From Sinomicrobium weinanense (GTDB taxonomy: Bacteria > Bacteroidota > Bacteroidia > Flavobacteriales > Flavobacteriaceae): DNA of 64,000 nt. Where the stretch lies: positions 43,439-107,438 of the forward strand of contig NZ_JAHKRR010000013.1 in assembly GCF_018863395.1 (NCBI RefSeq). Direction: 5' to 3'. The notes below the pieces were generated by a model. It was not told where the DNA came from and searched no databases. It saw only the letters and a list, made by a program, of their open reading frames with translations. Positions 63,622 to 64,000 of this stretch are shown in pieces. The translations under genes and the position numbers were made by a program. How positions within the stretch are numbered: position 1 is the first letter of the stretch; each line of letters begins with the position of its first letter.

Positions 63622-63831
63622 CTAAGATTTCTGCTGCATCAGGTAATTTAAGATCGGGGCGTTCTTGATGCGCTCCATTTCGCTTTCCACAATGTGCAGC
63701 ACATCTGATTTTATCCGACTGTAATTACTATGAATCTGGTGTTTCATTTTATCCTCGCCCTGCTCATTCACAAAAGATAAGATTTGCGGTATTTGCTGAT
63801 AGGCTTTGCTTTCTGCGGCTACCTTTTCATT
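63622..63831 (-). pseudogene. Unrecognised reading-frame remnant
   Basis: On the minus strand the frame is open for 69 codons after the TGA that ends the SIS fragment, in the same frame, to TAG at 63622-63624. It reads AAESKAYQQIPQILSFVNE, then helical charged sequence (MKHQIHSNYSRIKSDVLHIV, EMERIKNAPILNYLMQQ). No family is recognised. It may be the tail of a larger gene, interrupted by the TGA at 63832-63834, or an unrelated fragment joined to the SIS fragment. An ATG at the MKHQI position could start a short product. Confidence 0.4.
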
Positions 63832-64000
63832 TCAGCTTCTTTTGGGCTTTCGATTTATTTTTTTGGACTGCTTCAATGAGGTGATGGCTATGACTTTCAG
63901 TCCTTCCTGCTTTGCTTTCATGGCCATTTCTATGGGCAGGGCATTCCGGCCGGAATTAGAGATCACAATGATTAGGTCGGACGTGTCGAAGGTGTATTTA
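63832..64000 (-). pseudogene. SIS-domain protein fragment, 5' end outside window
   Basis: Minus-strand frame coming from beyond the window. It shows a sugar-isomerase (SIS) signature: [20 protein letters not shown], then a Rossmann-like [15 protein letters not shown]. Typical SIS proteins continue with a Ser/His-rich helix; here the frame turns to [13 protein letters not shown] and stops at TGA 63832-63834. It is therefore probably truncated or frameshifted. The rest lies outside the window. Confidence 0.7.

Overview
The window comes from a member of the Bacteroidota, most likely a marine Flavobacteriaceae species. The signs are four SusC/SusD outer-membrane pairs, two hybrid two-component systems (HTCS), a type IX secretion (T9SS) C-terminal domain, many lipoproteins and AT-rich starts without Shine-Dalgarno sequences. 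About 59.6 kb is one continuous sulfated-polysaccharide utilisation region. The last 4 kb looks like a more AT-rich, rearranged accessory segment. I cannot name the species.

Layout. 1-3045: a sulfatase cut by the window edge and a GH5-like lipoprotein whose expected nucleophile is an Ala. 3465-3624: a MITE-like element. 3653-14500: susC-susD-susC-susD plus a DUF1735-like lipoprotein. 14758-16356: a sulfatase, convergent with a minus-strand group. 16501-23883 (minus): HTCS-1, a glycoside-hydrolase-like lipoprotein with an inserted ricin-type trefoil, and a sulfatase. 24195-34004 (plus, divergent from HTCS-1): susC, susD, two sulfatases and a longer paralogue of the trefoil enzyme. 34232-38311 (minus): HTCS-2. 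38482-47435 (minus): a five-gene operon with an iduronate-2-sulfatase-like enzyme, a large T9SS-secreted heparinase II/III-like lyase, a GH88 unsaturated glucuronyl hydrolase, an aldose 1-epimerase and a SASA-type acetylesterase. 47749-59606 (plus, divergent): a surface lipoprotein, susC, susD, a second heparinase II/III-like lyase, a sulfatase interrupted by an in-frame TGA, and a further sulfatase. 59607-64000: an att-like remnant, a truncated integrase, a truncated dsbA-like gene, a peroxiredoxin without a normal start, hchA, an SDR gene, a Crp/Fnr regulator and a broken SIS-domain gene.

How the genes work together (inference). Eight sulfatases, two lyases, a GH88 enzyme and an iduronate-2-sulfatase-like enzyme point to a heavily sulfated, probably O-acetylated, uronic-acid-containing polysaccharide. 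Secreted and surface lyases would cut it and the SusCD pairs would import oligosaccharides. Sulfatases and the esterase would remove substituents, GH88 would remove the unsaturated end residue, and the mutarotase would act on released sugars. HTCS-1 probably controls the central divergent block. HTCS-2 probably controls the 38482-59606 block, whose divergent promoter carries a matched inverted pair of candidate operators.
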